Positions 50,681 to 59,793 of a stretch of 64,000 nucleotides of DNA are shown here, piece after piece. The DNA is from Candidatus Saccharimonadales bacterium (GTDB taxonomy: Bacteria > Patescibacteriota > Saccharimonadia > Saccharimonadales > Saccharimonadaceae), in NCBI GenBank assembly GCA_035317825.1, contig DATHGB010000020.1, positions 1 through 64,000 of the forward strand. Reading direction: 5' to 3'. Below the pieces are notes generated by a model, which was not told the DNA's origin, ran no database searches, and worked only from the letters and a program-made list of their open reading frames with translations. Position numbers and translations under genes: made by a program. Positions within the stretch are counted from its first letter, which is position 1; each line of letters begins with the position of its first letter.

Positions 50681-51379
50681 CTACTTTTGGTGTGCACGCG
50701 GTACGACAACTAGCGTAAGTACGATCGCTAGAATCACTGCAAACCCACACATAATCGAAGGAATACCGGCGATCGTAGACGGATCAATAATAGTTGCAGC
50801 CGTCGTAGGAACAATGAATGCAAGATACCCGATAGCAAGCGCACGGAGTGCTTGTTTTTTAGACTTAGACTTCACTGTCATACTTGCTTTCCATGAGTAC
50901 ACTACGCTAAGCGCTAAGAAGCCGTAATAGTATGCAGCATACAATTTGACTGCCCACGGAGCTATCGAAAAGATAACATAGTTACCAAGACATTCCTGAC
51001 CTGTCATACCATGGCCAGAGAATAAGAAGAAGCATGCGAATGCGATCCCTGTAGCGTACGCCAGACCGACAAGAAGCGGCTGTTTTTGACCAGCCAAACG
51101 CGTCGCTAAATGAAGTCCTAGCGGTGGTAGAAACGTAATCGCTACGTAGCCAATACGCGCCCAGGTTAGGCTGTCGACTCCCCAGGCGGTTTCACAGACG
51201 TTATATTCTGCAAGTTGAAAAAGTGCCAGTCCTAAAAGAATCAGAACCGCTAAACGCGAAATAGGTGTCAGCTTATAACGCCCTATGACGTATAGCGCAA
51301 AGACGACTTCAATAATAAACGTCGCCAACATAATTGGAGGTGAGAAGCAGTAGAGTCTGTCGGTTTTAAGTACACGCAC
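50681..51379 (-). CDS. Seven-span membrane protein
   Basis: 232 residues with about seven membrane segments and short loops, reminiscent of the 7TM sensor modules attached to histidine kinases but without a kinase. Four or five Cys residues lie in loops. Function unknown. It begins the operon of the ABC pair, from which its stop is 12 bases away. Confidence 0.75.
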   Translation of the reverse strand: MRVLKTDRLYCFSPPIMLATFIIEVVFALYVIGRYKLTPISRLAVLILLGLALFQLAEYNVCETAWGVDSLTWARIGYVAITFLPPLGLHLATRLAGQKQPLLVGLAYATGIAFACFFLFSGHGMTGQECLGNYVIFSIAPWAVKLYAAYYYGFLALSVVYSWKASMTVKSKSKKQALRALAIGYLAFIVPTTAATIIDPSTIAGIPSIMCGFAVILAIVLTLVVVPRAHQK

Positions 51380-51455
51380 TTTCTCAACTATACCATAAGC
51401 ATAAAATGCACCGCGTATTTTCGAAGGATCATGCTCATTCTGCTATCATAAAAGA

Positions 51456-51865
51456 ATGAAAAGCTCGCTCGAACATCCCGCGCTCAATCTAAAAAACGAC
51501 AAACCCCTAGTTTATACCGCGATGTCAAAACATCTGTTCTACTATCGGATGTTTATTTCCGTATTCGTCCTAGACATGGTGGTGTTCCGTTAAACCCTTT
51601 TATGGTTTTTGACTTCTTTTTACTAGATGCGGTTGATCGCGATCTTGTGCGTGAAGGAAATAATAACCTCGTAAAACGATGTGATGAGATTTGGGTATTT
51701 GGTGCAGTCAGTAATGGCGTGTTGGCTGAAATTCAAATTGCAAAAGAACAAGATAAACCCGTCCGTTATTTCGCGATAGAAAAGCGACATAAAATCGTTG
51801 GGACAACTAAAGATAAAGTCAAGATGGAAGACGAAGTGGCTTCTATGAAAGATCTCCTAGCCTAG
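51456..51865 (+). pseudogene. Frameshifted small gene
   Basis: A frame from ATG 51456 (MKSSLEHPALNLKND..., then AMSKHLFYYRMFISVFVL) stops at 51591-51593. A second frame continues as RHGGVPLNPFMVFDFFLLD, with DEIWVFG and a C-terminal helix, to 51865. The switch must fall near 51560-51575. Together they read as one protein of about 135 residues of a deoxyribosyltransferase-like (Rossmann) type. It is either a pseudogene, a sequencing error or a frameshifted gene. The last four bases overlap ogt. Confidence 0.65.
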
Positions 51866-52338
51866 TTGCCAGCTTCAAGTTCAAGAAGATATTTTTTACT
51901 TTCAACTCCGCCCGCATAGCCGCTAATGCCGCCACTGGTCGTACTAACCCGCTGACACGGCACAATGATACAAAGCGGATTACTACCAACCGCCGTACCG
52001 ACGGCCCGAACTGCTTTTGGCCGTCCCACTTTTTCAGCAACCTCCTTATAGCTTAGCCTCTGATTATAAGGAATTTCCGAAATCACCTTCCAGACAAGGT
52101 TTTGAAATTCCGTACCGCTCCTTTTCGTTTTTACATCGAAAGTTTTACGAGTTCCTGCAAAATATTCGTTTATCTGACGAGTAACACTTTCAAATTTAGA
52201 AGAATCTCTAACCCAATCAGCGCCTGGTTCTGGAACTTTTTTGTACGCTTTCCAGTAAACACCCGTGATATTCTCGCCATCACCCGTCAGTAATAATTCG
52301 CCTGTAGGCACGACTGATTCCGTATAGTATACCGGCAT
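51862..52338 (-). CDS. ogt: Methylated-DNA--protein-cysteine methyltransferase
   Basis: 158 residues of the Ogt/AGT family, which removes O6-alkyl groups from guanine by suicidal transfer to Cys. The C-terminal core has YKEVAEKVGRPKAVRAVGTA and IIVPCQRV. The active-site Cys is present, but the following His of the usual PCHRV is Gln. Downstream of rdgB and a DUF1653 gene in what looks like a repair operon. Confidence 0.9.
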   Translation of the reverse strand: MPVYYTESVVPTGELLLTGDGENITGVYWKAYKKVPEPGADWVRDSSKFESVTRQINEYFAGTRKTFDVKTKRSGTEFQNLVWKVISEIPYNQRLSYKEVAEKVGRPKAVRAVGTAVGSNPLCIIVPCQRVSTTSGGISGYAGGVESKKYLLELEAGN

Positions 52339-52584
52339 CTAGTCCTCGACTTTCTTAAATCGTGGTATCTTTTTACCATCAGCCTCCACATCTTCAATAA
52401 ACATGTTGTATGGCCGCACCCACACTTCAGGCTTACCCGTGTCATTATAGAGGCGTCTGTAAACAACAAACCATTCTAAGGTTTCACTATTACAGGCAAG
52501 ATCAATAACCTCATATGGATCGCCTTTGTAGTGTCTGTATTTACCTCGTATCAATTCTGGCTTGGAAGTAAACTGATCACGCAT
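52339..52584 (-). CDS. DUF1653 domain protein
   Basis: 81 residues with the DUF1653 pattern: GKYRHYKGDPYEVIDLACNSETLEW, then YRRLYND and VWVRPYNMFIEDV. Function of the family is unknown. Overlaps rdgB by one base. Confidence 0.88.
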   Translation of the reverse strand: MRDQFTSKPELIRGKYRHYKGDPYEVIDLACNSETLEWFVVYRRLYNDTGKPEVWVRPYNMFIEDVEADGKKIPRFKKVED

Positions 52585-53207
52585 TAAACTTCTTTTTTCA
52601 GTATTTCAAATAACTTTTTAAATGCTGTTTCGCGGTGAGGTAACACGCGCTCATCGGGTGAGAATTCTTCAAATTTCCAAAGAGGCATCTCGGGTTGGCC
52701 ATCAGCAATAAACAACCTTCGAAAGGGCACTCCCTCTCGTCTTGTTGCCTCGGGCAAGGGTTTTTCGAGTATCCGGCCCGGCAATTCACCAGTTACAATA
52801 CGTATGTCGCTACCATTAATCGAATACGCTACCGCGCTTTTGAACCGTGCTGTTCTTTTTTCTTTCGCAATGCCATACAGGCGTCCGAGAGCGTAGCCAA
52901 ATACTTCATCATCAGACATTTTATACCCTAGCCAGCGCCGTGTGTGGATACCTGGTTCACCGCCAAGTGCGTCAATTTCAATTCCGGTATCATCACCAAT
53001 AATAATGAGGTTTTTTGCTGCTGGCTGATCAAGATATGCTTCGACTTTTAAGCGCGCGTTGGTTTCATAGTCATTACCCGTCTCTTCTACGTCTACGGGT
53101 GTGAGGCCCGCTTCTGACGGGCTAAGGATTTCCATGCCAAAATTTGAAGCGAAATTTCGAACTTCATTTATTTTTCCAGGGTTTTCCGTTGCAAAAACTA
53201 TTTTCAT
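52584..53207 (-). CDS. rdgB: Non-canonical purine NTP pyrophosphatase RdgB/HAM1
   Basis: 207 residues. FATENPGKINEV (residues 4-15) is the HAM1 substrate loop and DDTGIEIDALGGEPGIHTRRW the active-site region. Hydrolyses dITP/XTP. A second, unrelated-family NTPase (YjjX-type) is present in the island at 1596-2129. Overlaps the ligA stop by four bases. Confidence 0.93.
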   Translation of the reverse strand: MKIVFATENPGKINEVRNFASNFGMEILSPSEAGLTPVDVEETGNDYETNARLKVEAYLDQPAAKNLIIIGDDTGIEIDALGGEPGIHTRRWLGYKMSDDEVFGYALGRLYGIAKEKRTARFKSAVAYSINGSDIRIVTGELPGRILEKPLPEATRREGVPFRRLFIADGQPEMPLWKFEEFSPDERVLPHRETAFKKLFEILKKEV

Positions 53208-55243
53208 TTTTCACCTATCACTTTCAAGAATTCTTCTTCGTTTATTACTTTCGTGCCGTAACCCTCAGCTTTTTTGAGTTTGCTTGCTCCTACGTTTGCT
53301 CCCGCGACAAGATAATGCGTATCCTTAGCAACGCTTGTCTGGAATGTTCCCCCAAGAGCACGGATTCTATCAGCTGCAACGTCACGGCCCATCGATTCAA
53401 GCGTTCCGGTTACTACGAAATTCTGCCCGACCAGTTTACCTGTTTTTTGTTCATAATGCGGTTGAACGCCTAGTTTTTTAAATTTCTTAAGAAGTTGGAT
53501 ATTATCCTCATCGGCGAACCACGCGGCAACACTCTCGGCTACTACTTCGCCTACTCCTTCGACGTCTTTTAGATCATCGATCGTCGCATGTTGGATGTTG
53601 TCAAGCGACCCGAAGCGATTTACGAGATCAATTGCCGTCTGCGTCCCGACATGACGAATCCCCAGGCCATATACGAACCGCTCTAACGGCGGCGTCTTTT
53701 TAGCAGTGATCGCATCCGCTAATTTCCGGGCGGAAATTTCAGCGAAACGGTCAAGCTCGAGTAGTTGTTCTTTTGTGATCGTATAAATATCCGCTAGATC
53801 ATGTACGAGTCCCGCATCAACAAGAGCAACAACGTTTTTTTCACCCATGCCATCAATATCAAGTGCTCCTTTAGAAGCAAAGTGTTGCAAGGCCCGTTTC
53901 AGCAGTAGCGGGCCACTTGCCCCTTTCACCCGGTATACCGCTTCGCCTTCTGGCCGAATAAATTCTAGTTCAGGATACTGACGATATAGTTCGGCTGGAT
54001 AATCAAAGGGTTTCGTATGCTTAGGCCTAAGTTCTAAAAGTACCGATTCGACCTGAGGAATAATATCCCCGGCCTTGAAAATAACAACCGTATCGCCAAC
54101 ACGAATGTCTTTTCTGGCAATTTCGTCGGCGTTATGTAGGCTGGCGTGCTGAACGGTCGTACCTGCAATCTGAACAGGATTAAAGACCGCCACGGGTGTT
54201 GCAGCACCCGTACGTCCAATACTAATCACGATGTCACGCACGATTGTCGTGGCTTGTTCGGCAGCATATTTATATGCCACGGCTCCGCGCGGACTTTTAC
54301 CAACGGTTCCAAGCTCGGCAAATTGCGCACGATCATTTACTTTAATAACTGCTCCATCGGTATTAAACGGTAAGTCATGCCGTTTCTGATCCACTTCATC
54401 AATAAAATGCATCAGTTTATCAATATCCGTGAAGGTACGCGATTGATGGCTTGTCATTACGCCAAGCTCACTCATCATTTCATATGACTGCTCATTTGTT
54501 TTTACTTCGCCCGCGTTATCACGCAAAAGATCATATCCGACGAATTGCAGCGGACGCTCCGCGACAAGTTTTGGATCAAGTTGACGAATTGTACCTGCGG
54601 CTAAATTACGGGGATTTTTAAACTCGGGAAGATCTTGTTTTTTACGGGCAACGTTCAATCTATCGAAATCTTTTTTGAACATGACAATCTCGCCGCGAAT
54701 TTCCGTACGACCCTTTAAAAGATACGGGAACTCTTTGCTTTCACGCAGCCTGAGAGGGACGTTGTTAATAGTGCGGACATTCATCGTGACGTCCTCACCT
54801 ATACGGCTGTCTCCCCTAGTGACGGCAGTCGTCAGTATTCCGTCCTGATAAATCAAAGAACAAGCCAATCCGTCCATTTTGATATCACAGAAAAATTCAT
54901 GCTTGCTGCCAGGCAGTAATTTATCCATTCGCACAACCCACGCCTCGACTTCTTTACGGTTAAAGACATCGTTCAGGCTAATCATTGGCACTTTATGGGT
55001 CACCTTGACGAATTTATCCAGGGCCACGCCGGCAACGCGCTGTGACGGGCTATCAGCCGTGATTAGTTCCGGATAAAGCTCTTCCAGTTCGGTTAGTTCG
55101 TGCTTTAGACTATCAGCTGCCGCTTCACTCATCGTTGAATCATTCAAGACATGGTAGTGATAACGATAATCGTTAATGAGCTGGCGTAGCTTCTCTATAC
55201 GTTCACGCGCCTGTGATTTGCTAAGCTGGGGCTGCGTCATCAT
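53204..55243 (-). CDS. ligA: NAD-dependent DNA ligase, zinc finger absent
   Basis: About 679 residues from ATG 55243 or 55240 (GGAAGG upstream; the longer frame to 55291 runs into the previous gene). Catalytic Lys in CDIKMDGLA, OB fold, HhH domain and C-terminal BRCT domain are present. The region between OB and HhH, where the four Zn-binding cysteines normally lie, reads PAELYRQYPELEFI and VKGASGPLLLK with no cysteine. Length is normal, so the finger fold may persist without metal. Confidence 0.95.
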   Translation of the reverse strand: MMTQPQLSKSQARERIEKLRQLINDYRYHYHVLNDSTMSEAAADSLKHELTELEELYPELITADSPSQRVAGVALDKFVKVTHKVPMISLNDVFNRKEVEAWVVRMDKLLPGSKHEFFCDIKMDGLACSLIYQDGILTTAVTRGDSRIGEDVTMNVRTINNVPLRLRESKEFPYLLKGRTEIRGEIVMFKKDFDRLNVARKKQDLPEFKNPRNLAAGTIRQLDPKLVAERPLQFVGYDLLRDNAGEVKTNEQSYEMMSELGVMTSHQSRTFTDIDKLMHFIDEVDQKRHDLPFNTDGAVIKVNDRAQFAELGTVGKSPRGAVAYKYAAEQATTIVRDIVISIGRTGAATPVAVFNPVQIAGTTVQHASLHNADEIARKDIRVGDTVVIFKAGDIIPQVESVLLELRPKHTKPFDYPAELYRQYPELEFIRPEGEAVYRVKGASGPLLLKRALQHFASKGALDIDGMGEKNVVALVDAGLVHDLADIYTITKEQLLELDRFAEISARKLADAITAKKTPPLERFVYGLGIRHVGTQTAIDLVNRFGSLDNIQHATIDDLKDVEGVGEVVAESVAAWFADEDNIQLLKKFKKLGVQPHYEQKTGKLVGQNFVVTGTLESMGRDVAADRIRALGGTFQTSVAKDTHYLVAGANVGASKLKKAEGYGTKVINEEEFLKVIGEK

Positions 55244-56357
55244 CAACGACCTTCCGATACAGCAAATACACATAGCTAGCCATCCAGACAACCGATAGTG
55301 AACTCATAATGAGTAACGAAAGAGGCACGATTGGCATCCAGGAAATAGCCGGCACGACTGTTTTGATCCATCCGTCCAACAGGATGATCGGTATCATTAC
55401 AACCATCCATACGGAGCCGACAAAGATTACGCCCCATAGAAGTCGTAGTAAAATCCTAATGCGTCTTCCGATTACAAGATCACCTGCGATCCGCAGCGCT
55501 TTTACCGGATACATTCCTGGTAATGTCACCACGACTAGCGCCATAAACGTACTTGTCATCCAATAGAGTGAAAGTGCAATCAGCAGTAAGGCAAAGGCCC
55601 AGAATACCATTGACTCAACGCCCCCTTCCAAAAGACCCGTATTCAACGCGGCAGCAAGTGCGATAACAACGACGGCCACGGGCAATAGCTGAAGGACAGT
55701 CACTAAACTAACTAAGAACGTAGGAATAATAGGCGAACCAGAGCTATACACACCATCGCGCAATCTTGGCTTTTGCCCAGCAAGAATCGCACGTAAAAGC
55801 CAGACAGTCGTTAACCACGTAAAAAGAAGTGCAAGAATTGTTAAGACAATCTGCTGGATACCCATGTTGGTAGCCTGCGCGGAATTAAGGCCTCCCGTGA
55901 CGCTTGCCGCCAAAAGTAAGCCAGCCTTTGTCAGCCCGTCTAAACTACCCGATAGCAGCTCCTTATTATCCGTTTCGAGTGATGAACTTAGCTGTAAATA
56001 CGTCTGCTGGGATGCAAGGCCAACGAACAATGCGCTAAGGATACCGTAAATAATAACGATACCAATAAATAATTTTTTCTGTGAGCCAAGGGTCTTTAGC
56101 ACGTAATACGTGAACGAAAAATATCCTGGCATCTTCAATGGCCGTACATAGTCGCGACGCCTAGTTCGCCTAAAACTCCGGTGCGGTCTGCGCGCAAGAA
56201 AATCCTGCGTACGAAACTTAAGTTTTGCAAACGTTGTCTTGAATGTCGAGCCTGCACTACGAGGTTGAATTTTCTTCGTTTCCGTAACTACTTTTTCTTT
56301 TTTATTTTTTGGGGTAGTTTTACGTTTCACGGTTTCAGTTTTTTTAGCAGCAGGCAT
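55221..56357 (-). CDS. Polytopic membrane protein, Lys-rich N-terminus
   Basis: 378 residues: 80 basic, disordered residues with many Lys/Thr/Arg, then about six membrane segments in long helices. No family recognised. Its 3' end overlaps the start of ligA by about 20 bases, so the two are cotranscribed. The basic tail could bind nucleic acid or ribosomes. Confidence 0.75.
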   Translation of the reverse strand: MPAAKKTETVKRKTTPKNKKEKVVTETKKIQPRSAGSTFKTTFAKLKFRTQDFLARRPHRSFRRTRRRDYVRPLKMPGYFSFTYYVLKTLGSQKKLFIGIVIIYGILSALFVGLASQQTYLQLSSSLETDNKELLSGSLDGLTKAGLLLAASVTGGLNSAQATNMGIQQIVLTILALLFTWLTTVWLLRAILAGQKPRLRDGVYSSGSPIIPTFLVSLVTVLQLLPVAVVVIALAAALNTGLLEGGVESMVFWAFALLLIALSLYWMTSTFMALVVVTLPGMYPVKALRIAGDLVIGRRIRILLRLLWGVIFVGSVWMVVMIPIILLDGWIKTVVPAISWMPIVPLSLLIMSSLSVVWMASYVYLLYRKVVDDDAAPA

Positions 56358-56371
56358 AATGTAGAATCTCG

Positions 56372-57250
56372 TTAAAATTTATTGGCGTTATTACGGAGGC
56401 GGGCAATACGCATTTCAAGCGGCGGATGCGTGCTAAATAAGTTATTGAAAAAACCTTTCTTGAGCGGATTATTGAAAAAGAGATGTGCCGTAGCGCCATG
56501 CTGTTGTTTCATTGGTTGCCCGTACTGCTGTAATTTCCCGAGAGCGCTTGCTAGGCCCTCTGAGTCACGGGTTGTCATAACTCCGCTGGCGTCAGCGAGA
56601 TATTCACGCTGCCTGCTTACGGCCATCTGAATAATCGCCGCAATGATAGGGGCGAGAATAATAAGGACCACTCCGACTATCAGAACAATAGGACTTGTAT
56701 TGTTTTCTCGCCTGTCACCTCCGAAAAAGAACATCCTCATCGCGATATCGGATAAAAGCGCGATAGCGCTCACAAGGCCAAAAGCAATCATGCTTACGCG
56801 GATATCGTAGTTGCGTACGTGACCAAGCTCGTGTGCCATGACCGCTTCTAGTTCGCGGTCATTCATGATATCCATAATGCCAGTGGTTGCCGCGACAATT
56901 GCGTGTTTCGGATCGCGGCCAGTCGCAAAGGCGTTAGGGGCCGGATCATCAATCATGTAGACCTTTGGCGTAGGAATACCCGTGGTAATTGCCAGGTTTT
57001 CAACAATTCGGTACAATCTTGGATTATCCTTTTTTTGAATCTCTTTCGCGCCAGTCATCGCTATGGCTAGTTTGCTTGCGGCATAATACTGGATTAAAGC
57101 ATATACGAATGAAACACCTATTACCCAATAGGTAATATTAGCGTCTCCATAGTACATGCTAACGAGCCAGCCAATTGCACCGATAATGCCAACAAACGCT
57201 GCCATGATGAACAGCGTGTTACGTTTGTTGGCGGCGATGGCACTATACAT
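56372..57250 (-). CDS. htpX: M48 metalloprotease HtpX
   Basis: 292 residues with two N-terminal membrane spans, MAHELGHVRNYD (zinc HExxH, about residue 132), two more spans, and YLADASGVMTT with the third ligand. Inner-membrane protease for quality control. Next to lemA, a common pairing. Confidence 0.95.
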   Translation of the reverse strand: MYSAIAANKRNTLFIMAAFVGIIGAIGWLVSMYYGDANITYWVIGVSFVYALIQYYAASKLAIAMTGAKEIQKKDNPRLYRIVENLAITTGIPTPKVYMIDDPAPNAFATGRDPKHAIVAATTGIMDIMNDRELEAVMAHELGHVRNYDIRVSMIAFGLVSAIALLSDIAMRMFFFGGDRRENNTSPIVLIVGVVLIILAPIIAAIIQMAVSRQREYLADASGVMTTRDSEGLASALGKLQQYGQPMKQQHGATAHLFFNNPLKKGFFNNLFSTHPPLEMRIARLRNNANKF

Positions 57251-57290
57251 TTAAGTAAAACTCCTATGAATCAACGTCTGGTAGAATAAA

Positions 57291-57854
57291 TTAGAATTTG
57301 ACGTCAACAGGTTTGTCGACCGTTGCCATGTCTTCGACTTCAAAGAATTCACGTTCTTTAAAACCAAGCATTCCAGCGAAAACATTGTTTGGGAAAACCT
57401 GTATCTTAGTATTTAGATCACGAACCCCACCGTTATAAAAGCGGCGTGATGCTTGGATTTTGTCTTCGGTGTCGACTAGTTCTTGTTGTAGCTGCAAGAA
57501 GTTCTGGTTAGCTTTTAGGTCCGGGTACGCTTCGGCAACCGCAAACAAGCTTTTTAGCGCTCCTTCGAACATGTTTTCAGCTTCAGCTGTTTCTTTAACG
57601 CCCTTAGCATTTAATGCGTTCGCTCGCGCCTCGGTGACTTTTTCAAATACGCCAGATTCGTGCGCCGCATAGCCCTTCACGCTGTTAACAAGATTCGGGA
57701 TCAGATCAAGACGTCGCTTAAGCTGAACGGTAATGTCACTCCATGCCTCATCAACACGTATTTTTAGTGTTACAAGTCCGTTATATGTTGCCCATAGGAA
57801 TATCCCAAGCACCACAATAACCCCTATAACGATCCACAGCCATAAAAATTCCAT
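57291..57854 (-). CDS. lemA: LemA-family protein
   Basis: 187 residues: one N-terminal span (residues 4-24) then a helical domain with VDEAWSDITVQLKRRLDLIPNLVNSVKGYAAHE split over helices and FNNGVRDLN-like RRFYNGGVRDLN, the LemA hallmark. Function is unclear; often adjacent to htpX, as here (40 bases). Confidence 0.95.
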   Translation of the reverse strand: MEFLWLWIVIGVIVVLGIFLWATYNGLVTLKIRVDEAWSDITVQLKRRLDLIPNLVNSVKGYAAHESGVFEKVTEARANALNAKGVKETAEAENMFEGALKSLFAVAEAYPDLKANQNFLQLQQELVDTEDKIQASRRFYNGGVRDLNTKIQVFPNNVFAGMLGFKEREFFEVEDMATVDKPVDVKF

Positions 57855-57981
57855 TCTTATAATCCCCTTATAGTCTCAAGTAATATGTGCCTTCATTATA
57901 GCATTTTTATAAGAAAAATTCGATAGGCCGTATTTGTTATTTCGCTTACACCCGGGGGACACCGTACTCGTTTAGCAAACT

Positions 57982-58905
57982 CTATATGCCCTGTCTTTCA
58001 AGCCTATAAACCTGATCAGGAATAGCAACCCGGTCATTTCTGATACGCTGAATGAAGATCAACGAATCAAGCAAGGGTGCTTCGCTTATTTCAAAACGCC
58101 CATCGGTCAACTCGGCAATCTCTTTCCAGTGTTTTTCGCCAAACATTTCACGCACCTGGCGGATGGTCATATAATCCGAATCAAAATATAGGTATGGCCG
58201 CGGTTGCACCTCGCAAAATAACTGCCAGTTTGAAGCTTTATAGCTTGATCCATGAAAAGCAAGGTTCTGGTCTACGGCCGTCGTGAGCAACTCTACTTGG
58301 GGATGGTTTTGGCGCAGATCAAGACGCACTCTGGAAAGGAGGGCGGAGATGCTATTTTTTGGGGCCTGATCAAATACATACACCCTGGAAATATCCATAA
58401 CGGCGGCTTGTGGCACGCCTACCCTCTGTAAGATAATCTGCGCAAGGTTTTCCCACTGAAGCGGAGAAACGGTACATGCCGCTAGCGGCAACCCGGTCTT
58501 GGGGTGAAACAATGCATAAGCCATAGAGTCTTGCCGATACGACCTCAGGTAATGCAGGTGGCCGAATATAGCCTCAGCCGTATCTGAATCCAACGGACCA
58601 AACACTAACTCGGACACGCGATCAATGCCTGTTGGCCAATCACCGCCATCTGACTCAAACTCACGCATGTCTTCTCGCAACTTTATGGCCATGCTATGGA
58701 CTTCTTCCTTTAAGCCCACTAGCGATATGCTATCGTCAGCTTTAGCAATTCTCGGTATCTGCATCAATGAAAGTACTGTTAGCGCACGTCCTGGCACTTT
58801 CACATCATGAGCAATCTGATCTATGATTCCAGCAAAAACATCGTCAAGAGATCTGCATGCAGATATAGTCGTCGTAGATGAACTTAACTGCTTCGTTAAT
58901 GTCAT
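57982..58905 (-). CDS. Hypothetical protein with GNAT-like middle
   Basis: 307 residues, soluble. The central part (MAYALFHPKTGLPLAACTVSP, DISRVYVFDQAPKNSISALL, then a helix and VELLTTAVDQN) has the strand-helix pattern of GNAT-fold acyltransferases of the Mom-like type. No CoA loop confirmed. The 350-bp gap upstream contains two tRNA genes. Confidence 0.55.
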   Translation of the reverse strand: MTLTKQLSSSTTTISACRSLDDVFAGIIDQIAHDVKVPGRALTVLSLMQIPRIAKADDSISLVGLKEEVHSMAIKLREDMREFESDGGDWPTGIDRVSELVFGPLDSDTAEAIFGHLHYLRSYRQDSMAYALFHPKTGLPLAACTVSPLQWENLAQIILQRVGVPQAAVMDISRVYVFDQAPKNSISALLSRVRLDLRQNHPQVELLTTAVDQNLAFHGSSYKASNWQLFCEVQPRPYLYFDSDYMTIRQVREMFGEKHWKEIAELTDGRFEISEAPLLDSLIFIQRIRNDRVAIPDQVYRLERQGI

Positions 58906-59013
58906 GCGTACACTTTCATCATCGTATTTTACGGATAAACCAGAAATATAAACAAACTAACCATCTTGGGCTTACCGCTCAAAACTTCAAAACATAATTC
59001 CAAATAAAACACT

Positions 59014-59101
59014 TGGTGCGCAGAGCGGGACTTGAACCCGCACGACCGTAATGGCCAAGAGATTTTAAGTCTCTCGTGTCTACCAATTCCACCATCCGCG
59101 C
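59014..59101 (-). tRNA. tRNA-Leu(UAA)
   Basis: Class II tRNA with long variable arm: acceptor GCGCGGA/TCTGCGC, anticodon loop CTTAAAA (TAA), encoded CCA (59014-59016). Confidence 0.95.
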
Positions 59102-59114
59102 TTAATTTTTAAAT

Positions 59115-59188
59115 TGGAGGCACGTATGGGAGTCGAACCCATTTAAAAGCTTTTGCAGAGCTCCACGTAACCGTTCCGTCAACGCGCC
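59115..59188 (-). tRNA. tRNA-Cys(GCA)
   Basis: Acceptor GGCGCGT/ACGTGCC, discriminator U, anticodon loop CTGCAAA (GCA), T-loop TTCGACT, encoded CCA (59115-59117). Upstream of the tRNA-Leu by 13 bases. Confidence 0.94.
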
Positions 59189-59299
59189 GTCTAGGATATT
59201 ATACCAAACAATGCAAGGAAAGTAGGCAACCCTTCTAAAAGTTAGTCTTTTTATTATTAATTGACATCCAAAGAATAAAAGAGTTTACTAAAAATATCT

Positions 59300-59635
59300 A
59301 TGAACGAACAATTATCTCGGCAGACAAACACGAGTGAATCGCTAGACAATGTGTACGGCGAGTACGTAACGCGTCCTCGTGAACTAACTGCAAGCAGCAT
59401 AGGAGCCGAAGCCGTCTCGATATTTATTTCTAATCTCGATGCTACTTTGAACAGCCAAGTTGTCATGAGCGCAAACTCCAAAAAAAAGACAGCGCTTGAA
59501 AAACTAGGCCAAGACAGAGATGGCCATACGCTCGCACCCATACCTCAACCTACTGGCGACGCGGCAAGAGCACATGCCGTACGTCAGCCTAGAAAAATAG
59601 CACCTCCAGGTCAAAGGAATCCTCAAAAATCTTAG
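59300..59635 (+). CDS. Small hypothetical protein
   Basis: 111 residues, hydrophilic and probably mostly disordered, Pro-rich near the C-terminus. No family recognised. Possible start ATG 59300 has no strong ribosome site. It is followed by a good terminator, which supports it being expressed. Confidence 0.5.
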   Translation: MNEQLSRQTNTSESLDNVYGEYVTRPRELTASSIGAEAVSIFISNLDATLNSQVVMSANSKKKTALEKLGQDRDGHTLAPIPQPTGDAARAHAVRQPRKIAPPGQRNPQKS

Positions 59636-59638
59636 TCC

Positions 59639-59673
59639 AAATAAAAATGAGACGTATAGTCTCATTTTTATTT
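59639..59673. terminator. Bidirectional terminator
   Basis: AAATAAAAATGAGAC/GTCTCATTTTTATTT (59639-59653/59659-59673) between a plus-strand gene and the 3' end of tRNA-Leu(GAG). Confidence 0.85.
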
Positions 59674-59759
59674 GGTGCGCGAAAGAGGACTTGAACCTCC
59701 ACGCCCCGAAGGGCACCAGCCCCTCAAGCTGACGCGTCTACCAATTCCGCCATTCGCGC
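59673..59759 (-). tRNA. tRNA-Leu(GAG)
   Basis: Class II tRNA with long variable arm (TGCCCTTCGGGGCG): acceptor GCGCGAA/TTCGCGC, anticodon loop TTGAGGG (GAG), encoded CCA (59673-59675). Confidence 0.95.
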
Positions 59760-59793
59760 ATAAGGGATGTTAACCTGGACAATTATAGCGAAA

